64,000 nt of DNA, taken from NCBI GenBank assembly GCA_018267215.1, contig JAFDYX010000027.1, positions 45,860-109,859 on the forward strand. The letters are read 5' to 3'. The notes below the pieces were generated by a model. That model did not search any database. It was not told the DNA's origin and saw only the letters and a program-made list of their open reading frames with translations. Position 1 is the first letter of the stretch, and every line of letters begins with the position of its first letter. The stretch is from Bacteroidota bacterium (GTDB lineage: Bacteria; Bacteroidota; Bacteroidia; Cytophagales; Cyclobacteriaceae). A program made the translations under genes and the position numbers. Shown here piece after piece: positions 45,565 to 54,232 of the stretch.

Positions 45565-46803
45565 GTGAGCTCCTCCATCACCTTAAAACGTAACGCTAAG
45601 CTCTTTGGTATTGCGCACCAGTTGCCTTCTTCCAAAAGTATCAGCAACCGGGCGCTGATACTCCAAGCGCTGGGTGGCAACCAAGCGAATGTTAGTAACC
45701 TGTCTGCTGCACGCGATACCAAGCTGATGAAAGCCCTGATAGGCAGCTCCGACAAAATGATAGACGTATTGGATGCCGGCACCACGATGCGGTTTCTCAC
45801 GGCCTACTTTGCTATTACCAACCAACAAAAGATTTTAACCGGCACCAGCCGCATGAAGCAGCGCCCCATCGGATTATTGGTGGAGGCTTTGCAAAAGATC
45901 GGAGCCGACATAGATTATACGGAAACGGTGGGCTTCCCACCTGTTGAAGTAAAGGGATTTAAAAAACAGGTTGCCTCGCAACTGGAAATCTCCGGCAATG
46001 TGAGCAGCCAATATATCTCTGCTTTAATGATGGTAGCCCCACTCCTGCCCAGCGGGCTAACAATCCGGCTGGTAGGGCAAATCGGCAGTGTCCCTTATAT
46101 TGAAATGACTGCCTCGCTGATGAAAGATTTTGGCGCTGCAGTAAACCTTGATTGGAGTACACACACTATTCAGGTACTGCCCGGCAAGTATGGGTTGGCC
46201 AACGTAACGGTAGAAGCCGATTGGTCGGCAGCCAGTTATTGGTTTGCTTTTGTAGCACTGGCACAAGAGGCAGAACTTACGCTGCCCAACATAACGCAAC
46301 AATCTTTGCAGGGCGATCGGGTAATTGTTGACATCATGGAGAAGATAGGTGTGCAAAGCCGGTTTGAAGGGCACACCCTCCAACTGAAAAAGACAGCAGC
46401 ATCTCGCCACCTGACGTGGGATTTTACCCATTGCCCCGACCTGGCCCAAACGGTGCTGCCGGTTTGCGCGGCAAAAGGCATAACGGGAACTTTCACCGGG
46501 ATGGAAAGCCTGCGGATAAAAGAGACAGACAGGCTGGAAGCGCTATCTATCGAATTAAAAAAAATCGGAGCAGAATTGACAGAACCCCAAACAGGTAACT
46601 GGAAGTTGACACCCGGCAATGTTTCCAAACTAACTTCTCCCATCGAAACCTACCACGACCACCGCATGGCCATGGGCTTTGCCCCGTGGGCAACGCTGAC
46701 TGACGTTACCATCCTTTCACCGGAAGTAGTGAACAAATCTTATCCCGGATTTTGGGAAGATGTGAGATCAGTAGGAATTGAAGTGCAGAGCAAACGGCTA
46801 TGA
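45565..46803 (+). CDS. aroA: 3-phosphoshikimate 1-carboxyvinyltransferase (EPSP synthase)
   Basis: Sixth step of the shikimate pathway: joins shikimate-3-phosphate and PEP. I take the GTG at 45565 (412 residues, starting SSSITLKRNAKLFG); an in-frame TTG at 45517 would add 16 Lys-rich residues that do not fit the family start. Substrate-binding motifs: LPSSKSISNRALILQALGG, VLDAGTTMRFLTAYFA, RMKQRPIGLLVEALQKIGA, ESLRIKETDRLEALSIELK and YHDHRMAMGFAP. No Shine-Dalgarno sequence is visible, as usual for this phylum. Confidence 0.95.
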   Translation: MSSSITLKRNAKLFGIAHQLPSSKSISNRALILQALGGNQANVSNLSAARDTKLMKALIGSSDKMIDVLDAGTTMRFLTAYFAITNQQKILTGTSRMKQRPIGLLVEALQKIGADIDYTETVGFPPVEVKGFKKQVASQLEISGNVSSQYISALMMVAPLLPSGLTIRLVGQIGSVPYIEMTASLMKDFGAAVNLDWSTHTIQVLPGKYGLANVTVEADWSAASYWFAFVALAQEAELTLPNITQQSLQGDRVIVDIMEKIGVQSRFEGHTLQLKKTAASRHLTWDFTHCPDLAQTVLPVCAAKGITGTFTGMESLRIKETDRLEALSIELKKIGAELTEPQTGNWKLTPGNVSKLTSPIETYHDHRMAMGFAPWATLTDVTILSPEVVNKSYPGFWEDVRSVGIEVQSKRL

Positions 46804-46916
46804 AATAAACACTCCGTTACTTCCGTTACTTCCGCTACCAGCCTTGCAGATAGCTTGTCAGTGGTAAGCGTCCGTTTAGTTTTAGTGCTAAATTGATTTA
46901 GCTTAATGCGGATTCG
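46804..46916. other. Convergent gap with weak hairpin
   Basis: It contains CGTTACTTC twice in a row near 46813 and a small hairpin GCTAAATTGATTTAGC near 46888 that might end transcription. Support is weak because no T run follows. Confidence 0.3.
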
Positions 46917-48353
46917 TTAGTCTGCTTGATTTACTTTTTCCAGACAGCGTTTAACCATCTCCACTGCTTCATCAATTGTTTCTTTCTTTGTTCTAAAAGC
47001 TAAAATGGCTATCCTGATTACAAAACGTTTGTTGATGATTGAGGAGCTTAAAAAAACAGAACCGTCAGCATGGATTTCATCTATCAGTCTTTTGTTCTTT
47101 TTATCTGTATCAATCTCGAATGGATACCAAAAATAACTGACTGACAAGTCCGGCTCGGGACCGAGACAAAAGCCAAGCTCAGCCAGTTTATTTCTAAAAT
47201 ATTTTACCAATAACAATTTTTCTTCGAGGCAGGCTATGAAAGGTTCTGTTCCGTGTATTTGCAACGGTAACCATACCCGCAATCCTCGGAAATGTTTCGT
47301 CAGTTCGGGCGAGATATTGGCAGGGCTTTTTATCATCTCTTCATTGGCGCCATCCTGCATATAATTTGCCGTGTAATAATTTGAATGTAAAACAGCAGCG
47401 CTGTCTTTTATTAATACAGCTCCAACTCCGTACGGCAGGAATAGCCCTTTATGCGGATCAATGATTAGCGAATCAGCTTTCTCAATACCCTTAAACATCT
47501 CTTTCTTGGAAGTCATAATAAAAAAACCACCATAAGCCGCGTCCACATGAAACCAGATGTTATGCTTGTGGGCTATTGTCGCAATTTCATCCAAAGGATC
47601 AATAGCTCCTGTGTCGGTAGTTCCTGCCGTAGCAACGACTAAAAAAGGATGAAGGCCTTCTGAAATATCTTTTTCAATTAATTCATTTAGAGAATCAGTT
47701 TTAATCCGATAACGATCATCTAAGGGTACATAGCGAATCATGACATCTTCCAATCCAATAATGCGCAATGCCTTTTGGGTGGAGTGGTGCACCTGCTCGC
47801 TTACATAGACAACGCTCTTCCGAATAAGTTCATTCTTCACTTTGTGTTTGTCTCTTGCTGCGGTAAAGGCAATAAGAGTGGATACGGAGCCGCCCGATGA
47901 CAAACTGCCGACTGATTTTTTTGGAAATAAAAAAACAGATTTCAGCCAATTGATCACTTCGTTTTCAACGGTGGCCGCCCCCGGTGATGCAAAATACACA
48001 CTGGCATACGGGTTGGTAACAGCAGCCAGAAAATCTGCCAGCGCGGCAGTGAAAATTCCTCCTCCCGGAATATACCCTAAGTGTTTTCCTGAAGCAGCAT
48101 TGATTCCTGTTTCGGCTACTTCCTTCTGATACAAATCAAGAAGTGCCGGCAACGATCTTTTTTTATTCGTAATTTCTAATGCGGTAGCTTCCTTTTCTTG
48201 AAAAGCCTTAATTGTATCAAGACCTGAAATAAATTGATTGGCATAGCTTGTTACGGCATCCAGCATTTCAATCCGTTCTTGTTCCGGAATATCGAGCTGC
48301 CGGCTCGACTCATTCAATTGTGCCAATTTTAAAATTATGTCTTCGGTTTTCAC
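46917..48353 (-). CDS. PLP-dependent group II decarboxylase family protein
   Basis: This 478-residue fold-type I PLP enzyme has the order of group II amino-acid decarboxylases. It shows GYIPGGGIFTAALADFLAAV (about 95-115), SLSSGGSVSTLIAFTAAR (cofactor phosphate contact), VVATAGTTDTGAIDPLDEI, WFHVDAAYGGFF (Asp contacting the pyridine N) and the Schiff-base Lys in LIIDPHKGLFLPYG (about residue 300). Aromatic-L-amino-acid or glutamate/diaminobutyrate decarboxylase activity is possible; I cannot choose between them. The start is MKTEDIILKLAQL. Codon use is more AT-rich than in the aro genes, a mild hint of separate history. Confidence 0.85.
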   Translation of the reverse strand: MKTEDIILKLAQLNESSRQLDIPEQERIEMLDAVTSYANQFISGLDTIKAFQEKEATALEITNKKRSLPALLDLYQKEVAETGINAASGKHLGYIPGGGIFTAALADFLAAVTNPYASVYFASPGAATVENEVINWLKSVFLFPKKSVGSLSSGGSVSTLIAFTAARDKHKVKNELIRKSVVYVSEQVHHSTQKALRIIGLEDVMIRYVPLDDRYRIKTDSLNELIEKDISEGLHPFLVVATAGTTDTGAIDPLDEIATIAHKHNIWFHVDAAYGGFFIMTSKKEMFKGIEKADSLIIDPHKGLFLPYGVGAVLIKDSAAVLHSNYYTANYMQDGANEEMIKSPANISPELTKHFRGLRVWLPLQIHGTEPFIACLEEKLLLVKYFRNKLAELGFCLGPEPDLSVSYFWYPFEIDTDKKNKRLIDEIHADGSVFLSSSIINKRFVIRIAILAFRTKKETIDEAVEMVKRCLEKVNQAD

Positions 48354-48529
48354 GATAGTGGTTCTTATTTTTCTCCGATATTAACAGTCTTGCCTACCTC
48401 ATTCGGCATAAATCCTTTCTGGAATTTTGGTTGCCCTTGCCAAATTTACATTCCTCATTCATTGAGTTTTTTAAAATTAACTCATCATAATATGAAATTG
48501 CTCATCATAAGATGAGTGCCGTCATCAAC
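48354..48529. other. Intergenic region with short direct repeat
   Basis: GCTCATCATAA-like sequence occurs twice (about 48480 and 48500); the second copy extends to the hairpin CTCATCATAAGATGAG. It could be the promoter region of the decarboxylase gene or an operator. No gene is seen. Confidence 0.3.
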
Positions 48530-49798
48530 CTATTGCGGCAAACTCGTCCTAATTAAATTCAATACAGCCACCGATGCCGCCTGTATATTCAATAATCGGT
48601 CGGTTGACAATTGCAATTTTTTTGTAACAGTATGATGTTTATCGGAATAAGCGATCCACACCAAGCCCACGGGTTTTTCGGGTGTAGCCCCTCCCGGGCC
48701 TGCAATGCCGCTGGTGGCCACGCCTACATCTGTATTGAATTTAGCACGTACAATATTGGCCATCTCGATAATAGTAGGCTCGCTGACGGCTCCGTACTGC
48801 TCCAGCACTTCTGGTCGCACACCCAACTGTCGCATTTTAATCTGGTAGTCGTACGGGATCATGCTACCTAAAAAATACTGCGAGCTTCCGGGCACGCTTG
48901 TAATCAGGTGAGAGAGGTAACCACCGGTGCAGCTCTCGGCAATTGAAAGTGTCAATCCTTTTTCGCGGAGGAGTTTTCCTACGGCCACTTCGAGCGGCTC
49001 TTCACCATAACCATAAATATATTCGCCCACCAGAGGTATTAGTTTTTGCGAAAGTCCTTCTATTTCAGTTTTTAATTTTTTCTCGTCTTCCCCTATTCCC
49101 GTCAGGCGGAGTCTTACTTCGCCAATGCTGGGCAAATATGCCAGACGGATGTGGGGTGGTAATGATTTCTCCCAATCCATAATTTTATCGGCTATCACCG
49201 ACTCGCCAATGCCTACGGTGCGGATAACTTGATGGGCGATTACCGGTAGTTTGTATTTTGCTTTCAGCCGGGGGATGACATGGTCTGTCATCATTCGCTT
49301 CATTTCGTAAGGCACACCGGGCATAGACATAAATACCTTGCCCTGCCCTTCCGGCAGGCGAGCGTTTTTTTCAAACCACATGCCGGGGGCTGTGCCGAGC
49401 GAGTTGGTAATTTTTGTGCAGCAAGCCGGAAGATATGCCTGAAGTTTATTCGTGTCCGACAATTCGCGGCCACGGCTTTTAAAGAAAGCTGTCAGTTCGG
49501 CCAATGCTTCTTCATGCAGTTTTATTTCGCAGTTGAAATATTTGGCCATGCAGGGTTTAGTGAGGTCATCGCTGGTAGGGCCCAGCCCTCCGGTAATCAG
49601 AATAATATCTGCCCGGCTTTCAGCCTCGGCAAAACCTTTGAGGATTTCAGACTCCACATCGCCCAAAGTAGTTTTGCGGATTACTTTGATGCCCACCTTG
49701 CCCAACTCTACGCTCATCCATTGCGTGTTGGTATCCACAATCTGTCCGTATAAAATTTCATCACCAATGGTGATCAGTTCTGCTAAAACTTGTTTCAT
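48530..49798 (-). CDS. cinA: CinA-like nicotinamide-nucleotide amidase
   Basis: The 422 residues contain an N-terminal molybdopterin-binding-like domain (about 1-170, with GDEILYGQIVDTNTQW and ITGGLGPTSDDLTKP) and a C-terminal PncC amidase domain (about 260-422, with LSIAESCTGGYLSHLITSVP and GVATSGIAGPGGATPEKPVG). The family deamidates NMN to NaMN in NAD recycling, and some members cleave ADP-ribose. Both domains appear complete. Start MKQVLAELITIGDEIL is standard. Confidence 0.94.
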   Translation of the reverse strand: MKQVLAELITIGDEILYGQIVDTNTQWMSVELGKVGIKVIRKTTLGDVESEILKGFAEAESRADIILITGGLGPTSDDLTKPCMAKYFNCEIKLHEEALAELTAFFKSRGRELSDTNKLQAYLPACCTKITNSLGTAPGMWFEKNARLPEGQGKVFMSMPGVPYEMKRMMTDHVIPRLKAKYKLPVIAHQVIRTVGIGESVIADKIMDWEKSLPPHIRLAYLPSIGEVRLRLTGIGEDEKKLKTEIEGLSQKLIPLVGEYIYGYGEEPLEVAVGKLLREKGLTLSIAESCTGGYLSHLITSVPGSSQYFLGSMIPYDYQIKMRQLGVRPEVLEQYGAVSEPTIIEMANIVRAKFNTDVGVATSGIAGPGGATPEKPVGLVWIAYSDKHHTVTKKLQLSTDRLLNIQAASVAVLNLIRTSLPQ

Positions 49799-49908
49799 TC
49801 TGTTTTAAAAAAATAAGGCTGATTTTTTTTGTTGCGCAAAGATGAGAAAGTTTCACAAATTGATATATTTTCATTCTGCAATTAGATATCAATTCAAAAT
49901 ACCTTGCC

Positions 49909-51201
49909 ATGAGAACCATATTTTGCATCTTATTTTTTTTCATAGTTGCGGATCTTTTTGCCCAGCTTGATACTGCTTCAATTGATCGTTTGTACACTCA
50001 TAGCAAAAAATTCTGGTACACTAACAGGGATAGTTCGCTTCTCTATTTAAACAAAGTAAGAACATTGTCTGATCAATTGAACTACACTCGCGGGAAAGGG
50101 TATGCTGCCTATGGACTGGGGTGGCATGAGAAAAACATCTATCAGCAATTTCAACACTACACCCAAGCTCTAGAATATTTTAATCAATGCCACGATCTGT
50201 TTGGGTCGGGAATTGCATTAAATGCAATCGGCTTGGTATATGGCTTTATTGGCGATGAACAAAAATCAATGGAATACACGCTCCGTTCGATTGAATATAA
50301 AAAACAAACCAATGACTGGGGAGGGTTGGGATATAGCTACATCAATCTGGGTCATTTTTTTTCGAATAAAAAAGATTATGAACAGGCATTGAAAAATTAT
50401 CAGCACGCATTGTTTTATCGAATAAAGGCAAAAGATCCTTTGGGCATTGGGTACGCTCAGATTAACATCAGCCAGGTATTGACCTATCAAAACAAATGGC
50501 GTGAGGCTATGATCTGGGCTAAGCGTGCCAAGCTGCAAATACAACTGACCAATGATTCAAGCGCTCACATTTGGACAACTTATCTCACTGGGCATATTTT
50601 GCTGCATACCGGAAAAACAGATTCGGCATATCATCAACTTGCTCCCTTAGCACAGATTACCAATAAGCAACAGTATAATTTAATGACCTTAGCTGCTAAG
50701 TCAGATTTTATTCAGCTACTTAAACAGCGCAAAGATTTTGTCAATGCTTTTCGTTTACAAGAAGAATATCAAGCAGCTAAAGACACACTTCTCAAAAGAG
50801 ACAAGCGTATAGAAACACGAAAACTGGCCAATGAATATGAGTTCAAATTATCTCAAAAAGAAAGAGAGGAGCACGAAAAAAAAATGATTACCCAGATTTT
50901 ACGCAGAAATAATCTAGAGTACCTGCTAATTACTGTTATTGTATTCATTTTTTTTGCTATCATTTTTTCTGGAAGGAAATTTTTTTCGGAAAAAATATTG
51001 TCTGCTCTTATTTTTATTGGTTTGCTTCTTTTATTTGAATTTATCTTAGTGATGACCGACCCTTGGGTAGAGAAGTTAACCGGCACTGAGCCTGTCTTCA
51101 AACTCATTGCCAACTTGGTATTAGCTTTGTTAATCCTGCCTGTCCACCATTTATTGGAAACCGTAAGCAAACAAAAGTTGTTGATGTTCAGAAAAAAATA
51201 A
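49909..51201 (+). CDS. TPR protein with C-terminal membrane module
   Basis: A protein of 430 residues with a signal-like N-terminus (IFCILFFFIVADLFAQ). About six TPR units follow (residues 45-270: for example YTQALEYFNQCHDLFG, YEQALKNYQHALFYRIKAKD), then a charged coiled coil (about 300-345). Three membrane helices close the protein (about 348-365, 372-392, 400-420) around DPWVEKLTGTEPVFKLIANL. The layout recalls the sensor half of Bacteroidota TPR histidine kinases, but no kinase domain is present and the last module differs. It is probably periplasmic TPR with a membrane anchor; partner unknown. It lies 21 nt upstream of the DUF4197 gene, perhaps in the same transcript. Confidence 0.75.
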   Translation: MRTIFCILFFFIVADLFAQLDTASIDRLYTHSKKFWYTNRDSSLLYLNKVRTLSDQLNYTRGKGYAAYGLGWHEKNIYQQFQHYTQALEYFNQCHDLFGSGIALNAIGLVYGFIGDEQKSMEYTLRSIEYKKQTNDWGGLGYSYINLGHFFSNKKDYEQALKNYQHALFYRIKAKDPLGIGYAQINISQVLTYQNKWREAMIWAKRAKLQIQLTNDSSAHIWTTYLTGHILLHTGKTDSAYHQLAPLAQITNKQQYNLMTLAAKSDFIQLLKQRKDFVNAFRLQEEYQAAKDTLLKRDKRIETRKLANEYEFKLSQKEREEHEKKMITQILRRNNLEYLLITVIVFIFFAIIFSGRKFFSEKILSALIFIGLLLLFEFILVMTDPWVEKLTGTEPVFKLIANLVLALLILPVHHLLETVSKQKLLMFRKK

Positions 51202-51221
51202 AACCTGTTTAGATTTACACT

Positions 51222-51932
51222 ATGAAAAAAATTTTCTTCATTTATTTTGTACTGAGCGCCTGCTCAGCTGCCCAACTCAGCCAAGCCGTATCGGATGCCA
51301 ACCAGGTGCTGGGCACTACTCAACCGCTTACCTCAGCCGATGTGGGCAATGGCTTGAAAGAGGCGCTGACAAACGGCATCAGCAAAGGTGCTGATCTCAC
51401 TTCGCAGATAGACGGCTATTTTAAAAATCCTGAAATCAAAATCCCTTTCCCCTCCGATGCCAAAAAAGTAGAAGATAAACTCCGTGCCATCGGACTGAAC
51501 GATCAGGTTGACCGGTTTGTATTAACACTGAACCGCGGTGCCGAAGATGCAGCCCGCGAAGCCAAACCTATTTTTATTGAAGCCATTAAATCCATGACGA
51601 TTGACGATGCCTGGAAAATTTTAAAAGGACAGAGCGATGCTGCCACTCAATATTTACAGAAAACTACGACAGCTCAGCTAAAAGTCAAATTCAGCCCGGT
51701 CATCCAAAATTCGTTGAACAAAGTAAATGCTGCCAAGTATTATAGCGACCTGGTGGACACTTACAATAAAATTCCGTTTGTCGAAAAAGTAAACCCTGAC
51801 TTAAACGCTTACGCCACCGATTTGGCTATTCGCGGATTGTTTACCATGGTTGCCAAAGAAGAAAAAAACATACGCCAGAACCCGGTTGCCCGCACTACCG
51901 ATTTGCTAAAGCGTGTTTTCAGCGCGCAGTAA
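51222..51932 (+). CDS. DUF4197 domain lipoprotein
   Basis: The protein has 236 residues and a lipoprotein-like signal (MKKIFFIYFVLSACSAAQ, possible lipid-modified Cys in LSAC). The rest is the DUF4197 domain: VGNGLKEALTNGISKGADLT, YFKNPEIKIPFP, FVLTLNRGAEDAAREAKPIF, SMTIDDAWKILKGQSDAATQ and the C-terminal DLAIRGLFTMVAKEEKNIR. The function of DUF4197 is not known to me; it is a helical periplasmic domain. A fragment matching its first ~25 codons is found again at 53616 (see there). Confidence 0.85.
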   Translation: MKKIFFIYFVLSACSAAQLSQAVSDANQVLGTTQPLTSADVGNGLKEALTNGISKGADLTSQIDGYFKNPEIKIPFPSDAKKVEDKLRAIGLNDQVDRFVLTLNRGAEDAAREAKPIFIEAIKSMTIDDAWKILKGQSDAATQYLQKTTTAQLKVKFSPVIQNSLNKVNAAKYYSDLVDTYNKIPFVEKVNPDLNAYATDLAIRGLFTMVAKEEKNIRQNPVARTTDLLKRVFSAQ

Positions 51933-51951
51933 TTAACGACACTTCTTGATT

Positions 51952-52863
51952 TTATTTCAACAACTCTTTCAGATAAGCCATGCTGGATGACAGGCTGGCG
52001 AATGCATCGGCAGGCTGGTCGTGTTCTACAAATGGAAACTCAAGCCCGGCCACGTCTGCATACTCAAATATCCGTTTGAAGTTAACAACACCTTGCCCTA
52101 CGGGTAAAAGTTTTTTGAATTCGGCATCAATATCTTTTACGTGCCATGTCGGAAAACGCCCCGGATATAATTTAAAGAGCGACACCGGATCTACGCCTGC
52201 CTTTGTTACCCAGGCCAGGTCTAACTCAAATTTTATTTCGGGATGAAGCTGCGTAAGCAAACGGGTGTAGGGCACTTTTCCTTCTATGACTTTAAATTCA
52301 AAATCGTGATTGTGATAAAGTAAACCCAGCCCCGCCTTTTGGCAAAGTTCGTGTGTTTTATTCAGCACTTCAATCGAGCTGTCAATTTCTTCGTGGGTAG
52401 CCAGCGGTGTGCTGGCGCAAACCAAATATTTAATTCCGCTCTCAGCCACACTCTCCACAATTTCCTCCCTGTTTTCTTTCAGATTTTTCATCGCTGGTAT
52501 GGTGATGGGTTTACCATCTTTGCCGGTGGGAAGTTTCGCTCCGGGAGGAAGTTTAAACGGAGCGCCAATAACGTGGTGGGCACGCCAGTTCAGCCCAAAG
52601 CTTTTTGCTTTGGCTGCAAACTCTTTGGCTTTCAATCCATAAAAACCACCCTTCATACTAAAGGCCGACTCCAACTCGGTATAGCCCAAGTCGGACAGCT
52701 TCTTCAGCGTGCCATCCAGGTCGCTGTCGATGATGCCCATCAGCGTATAAAGTTGCAAGCCCAGCGGCCGGGTTGCTGTAACTGATGAAAAAGAAAGATG
52801 CGGCAAAAATGTAGCTGCCACAGCGGCTGTGCCCGTGCGCTTAACAAATGTTCTGCGATTCAT
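51952..52863 (-). CDS. Secreted sugar-phosphate isomerase/epimerase-like TIM-barrel protein
   Basis: The product has 303 residues. The N-terminus has a twin-arginine-like signal (NRRTFVKRTGTAAVAATFLP), then an AP-endonuclease-2 / xylose-isomerase-like barrel: LGLQLYTLMGII, LGYTELESAF, LLYHNHDFEF, FELDLAWVTKAGVDPV, WHVKDID, FPFVEHDQP. Expected metal ligands (Glu, His, Asp, Glu) are visible in these segments. Such Tat-exported proteins are common in Bacteroidota and are thought to act on sugars in the periplasm; the exact substrate is unknown. It is convergent with the DUF4197 gene. Confidence 0.85.
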   Translation of the reverse strand: MNRRTFVKRTGTAAVAATFLPHLSFSSVTATRPLGLQLYTLMGIIDSDLDGTLKKLSDLGYTELESAFSMKGGFYGLKAKEFAAKAKSFGLNWRAHHVIGAPFKLPPGAKLPTGKDGKPITIPAMKNLKENREEIVESVAESGIKYLVCASTPLATHEEIDSSIEVLNKTHELCQKAGLGLLYHNHDFEFKVIEGKVPYTRLLTQLHPEIKFELDLAWVTKAGVDPVSLFKLYPGRFPTWHVKDIDAEFKKLLPVGQGVVNFKRIFEYADVAGLEFPFVEHDQPADAFASLSSSMAYLKELLK

Positions 52864-53355
52864 ATTTTTAATTTTTTAGTGTTGCAATAACAATGATACC
52901 TCTTGCATAAAGAAAATCCTATACGTTCGTGTAAAACTATCGCACATTTTTAGCAAAGATTTATCAGTCCTCCATTGATTTTTAAGGCGGGGTCTTTATG
53001 CCGTTCAGGTCTTCCTACCCCACCCCAAATCTATTTTTTACAGTTATCGAAAGTTATCTATGTTTTAAGTGCCTCAAGTTGTTGGTCAGCAACCAATAAC
53101 AACTTAGTTCTCATAATCATAAAAATTATCAAGCTTGTTAAGGGTTTGAAGAGCGTTATAGCGTTTATCCGCCAGAGCTAAAATTCCTCCTTGCTCATAG
53201 TGTTTGGGTTTATTAACAAATTTAATCAACCCCCGACATTTTGGGATGCGCCAGTAAATAGTATTTACCTTCAATGGCACACAGCGTATTAATTTTAATT
53301 TTCGTCAATTTTAAAAAGACTGTAACCCTTGATTAAAATTTACGCATACGCACCT
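52864..53355. repeat. Gene-free region, copy 1 of an intergenic duplication
   Basis: This 490-nt stretch without a gene contains GCCGTTCAGGTCTTCC near 52999, ATCGAAAGTTATCTAT at 53046-53061, and a 31-nt segment at 53065-53095. All recur in the same order at 53853-54161. The 31-nt segment includes GTTGTTGGT and ACCAACAAC-like arms that form a hairpin. The 5' edge has TTTTTAAGGCGGGG (about 52978), which recurs at the far end of the second copy (about 54176). The rest shows nothing. Confidence 0.7.
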
Positions 53356-53619
53356 ATGGAACAAAGAGTTGAAAACTTACTTAGAATTTTGACTAAAGCG
53401 TATGCCGACAGGCGCAAATCATTAAGCTCAATTGATAGATTTAGGTTTTTGGTAGCAATGGAAACATATCTGATAGTTTTGGAATATATACCTGCAGGGC
53501 AACTTGGAATTCCCTATGGAAAAATACAACGCAAATTTTTGGGTATCATACCTTATACTTCTGAGGAGAGTTATGAAGAGTATATTTTGCGTTTGACGAG
53601 AGATTACATCTCGAAATGA
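53356..53619 (+). CDS. Small hypothetical protein
   Basis: This 87-residue protein starts at the ATG at 53356 (MEQRVENLLRILTKAYADRR); a TTG nine codons upstream is the ORF limit. It is largely helical and charged, with LVAMETYLIVLEYI and a C-terminal YEEYILRLTRDYIS. No domain is recognised. It lies inside the duplicated repeat region, and its stop overlaps (ATGA) the start of the DUF4197 remnant. It may be a relic of a larger gene. Confidence 0.45.
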   Translation: MEQRVENLLRILTKAYADRRKSLSSIDRFRFLVAMETYLIVLEYIPAGQLGIPYGKIQRKFLGIIPYTSEESYEEYILRLTRDYISK

Positions 53620-53717
53620 AAAAAATTTTCTTCATTTATTTTGCTTTGAGTGCCTGCTCGGCTGCCCAACAGGTGCTGTTCGACATGTTAGCGAAGCGCA
53701 TGTCAAACGACAAATAA
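53616..53717 (+). pseudogene. Truncated remnant of the DUF4197 lipoprotein gene
   Basis: A 33-codon frame reads MKKIFFIYFALSACSAAQ followed by QVLFDMLAK. The first 17 codons match those of the gene at 51222 nearly base for base (TTTGCT for TTTGTA, silent changes). The sequence then skips the codons LSQAVSDAN and rejoins at CAGGTGCTG. After that it runs into a palindrome (GTTCGACATG ... CATGTCAAAC, about 53679-53709) and stops. The copy is therefore a duplicated signal-peptide end, cut short. It could still encode a 33-residue lipoprotein, but that is unlikely. Confidence 0.7.
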
Positions 53718-54232
53718 AAAGGCATTTGTAATGCCGCCCCAGACCTCGTTACTTTTCATCATCACCTGCTGCAATACTGCTATAAAGTTGGGTGGATGAA
53801 TAGGGAGAGTCAATACTTTTAAAGGAGTATTTTACCGCCCGGAACGCAAGTGCCGGTCAGGTCTCTCAACCTCACCCCAAAATCTTTTTATGGTCATCGA
53901 AAGTTATCTATACCCCTCTCCGGTGAAGAGGGGTGGCAGAAAGCTTTGCTTAACAGATGAGCTTTCCGGGGTGAGGTCTAAGTGTCAACCGACCAACAAT
54001 AACTTGAGGATTTTTTTAACTCGGATTATAAAATCCTCCTTATCTGTCGTTCGACATGGCAAAATGTAGAACAGCAAGAAACTTCCTCTCCTTTGAAGAG
54101 GATTGTGGTGAGGTTTTTCGGGATGAGGCTTTAAGTGCCTCAAGTTGTTGGTCAGCAACCAACAACAACTTTGGTTTTTAAGGCGGGTTCTATAATAAAA
54201 TCCGATATTTACCCCACTGAAAATTCAACTCT
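53718..54232. repeat. Palindrome-rich gene-free region, copy 2 of the duplication
   Basis: This is a second copy of the segment at 52998-53105, now split. ATCGAAAGTTATCTAT is at 53896-53911, and the 31-nt block TTAAGTGCC...AGCAACCA is at 54131-54161. Between them are 219 nt (53912-54130) absent from copy 1. That insert begins with CCCCTCTCCGGTGAAGAGGGG and ends with CCTCTCCTTTGAAGAGGA plus GTGGTGAGG, so REP-like palindromes sit at both edges. An inverted degenerate piece of the 31-nt block lies near 53986-54010. No gene is seen. Confidence 0.7.
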
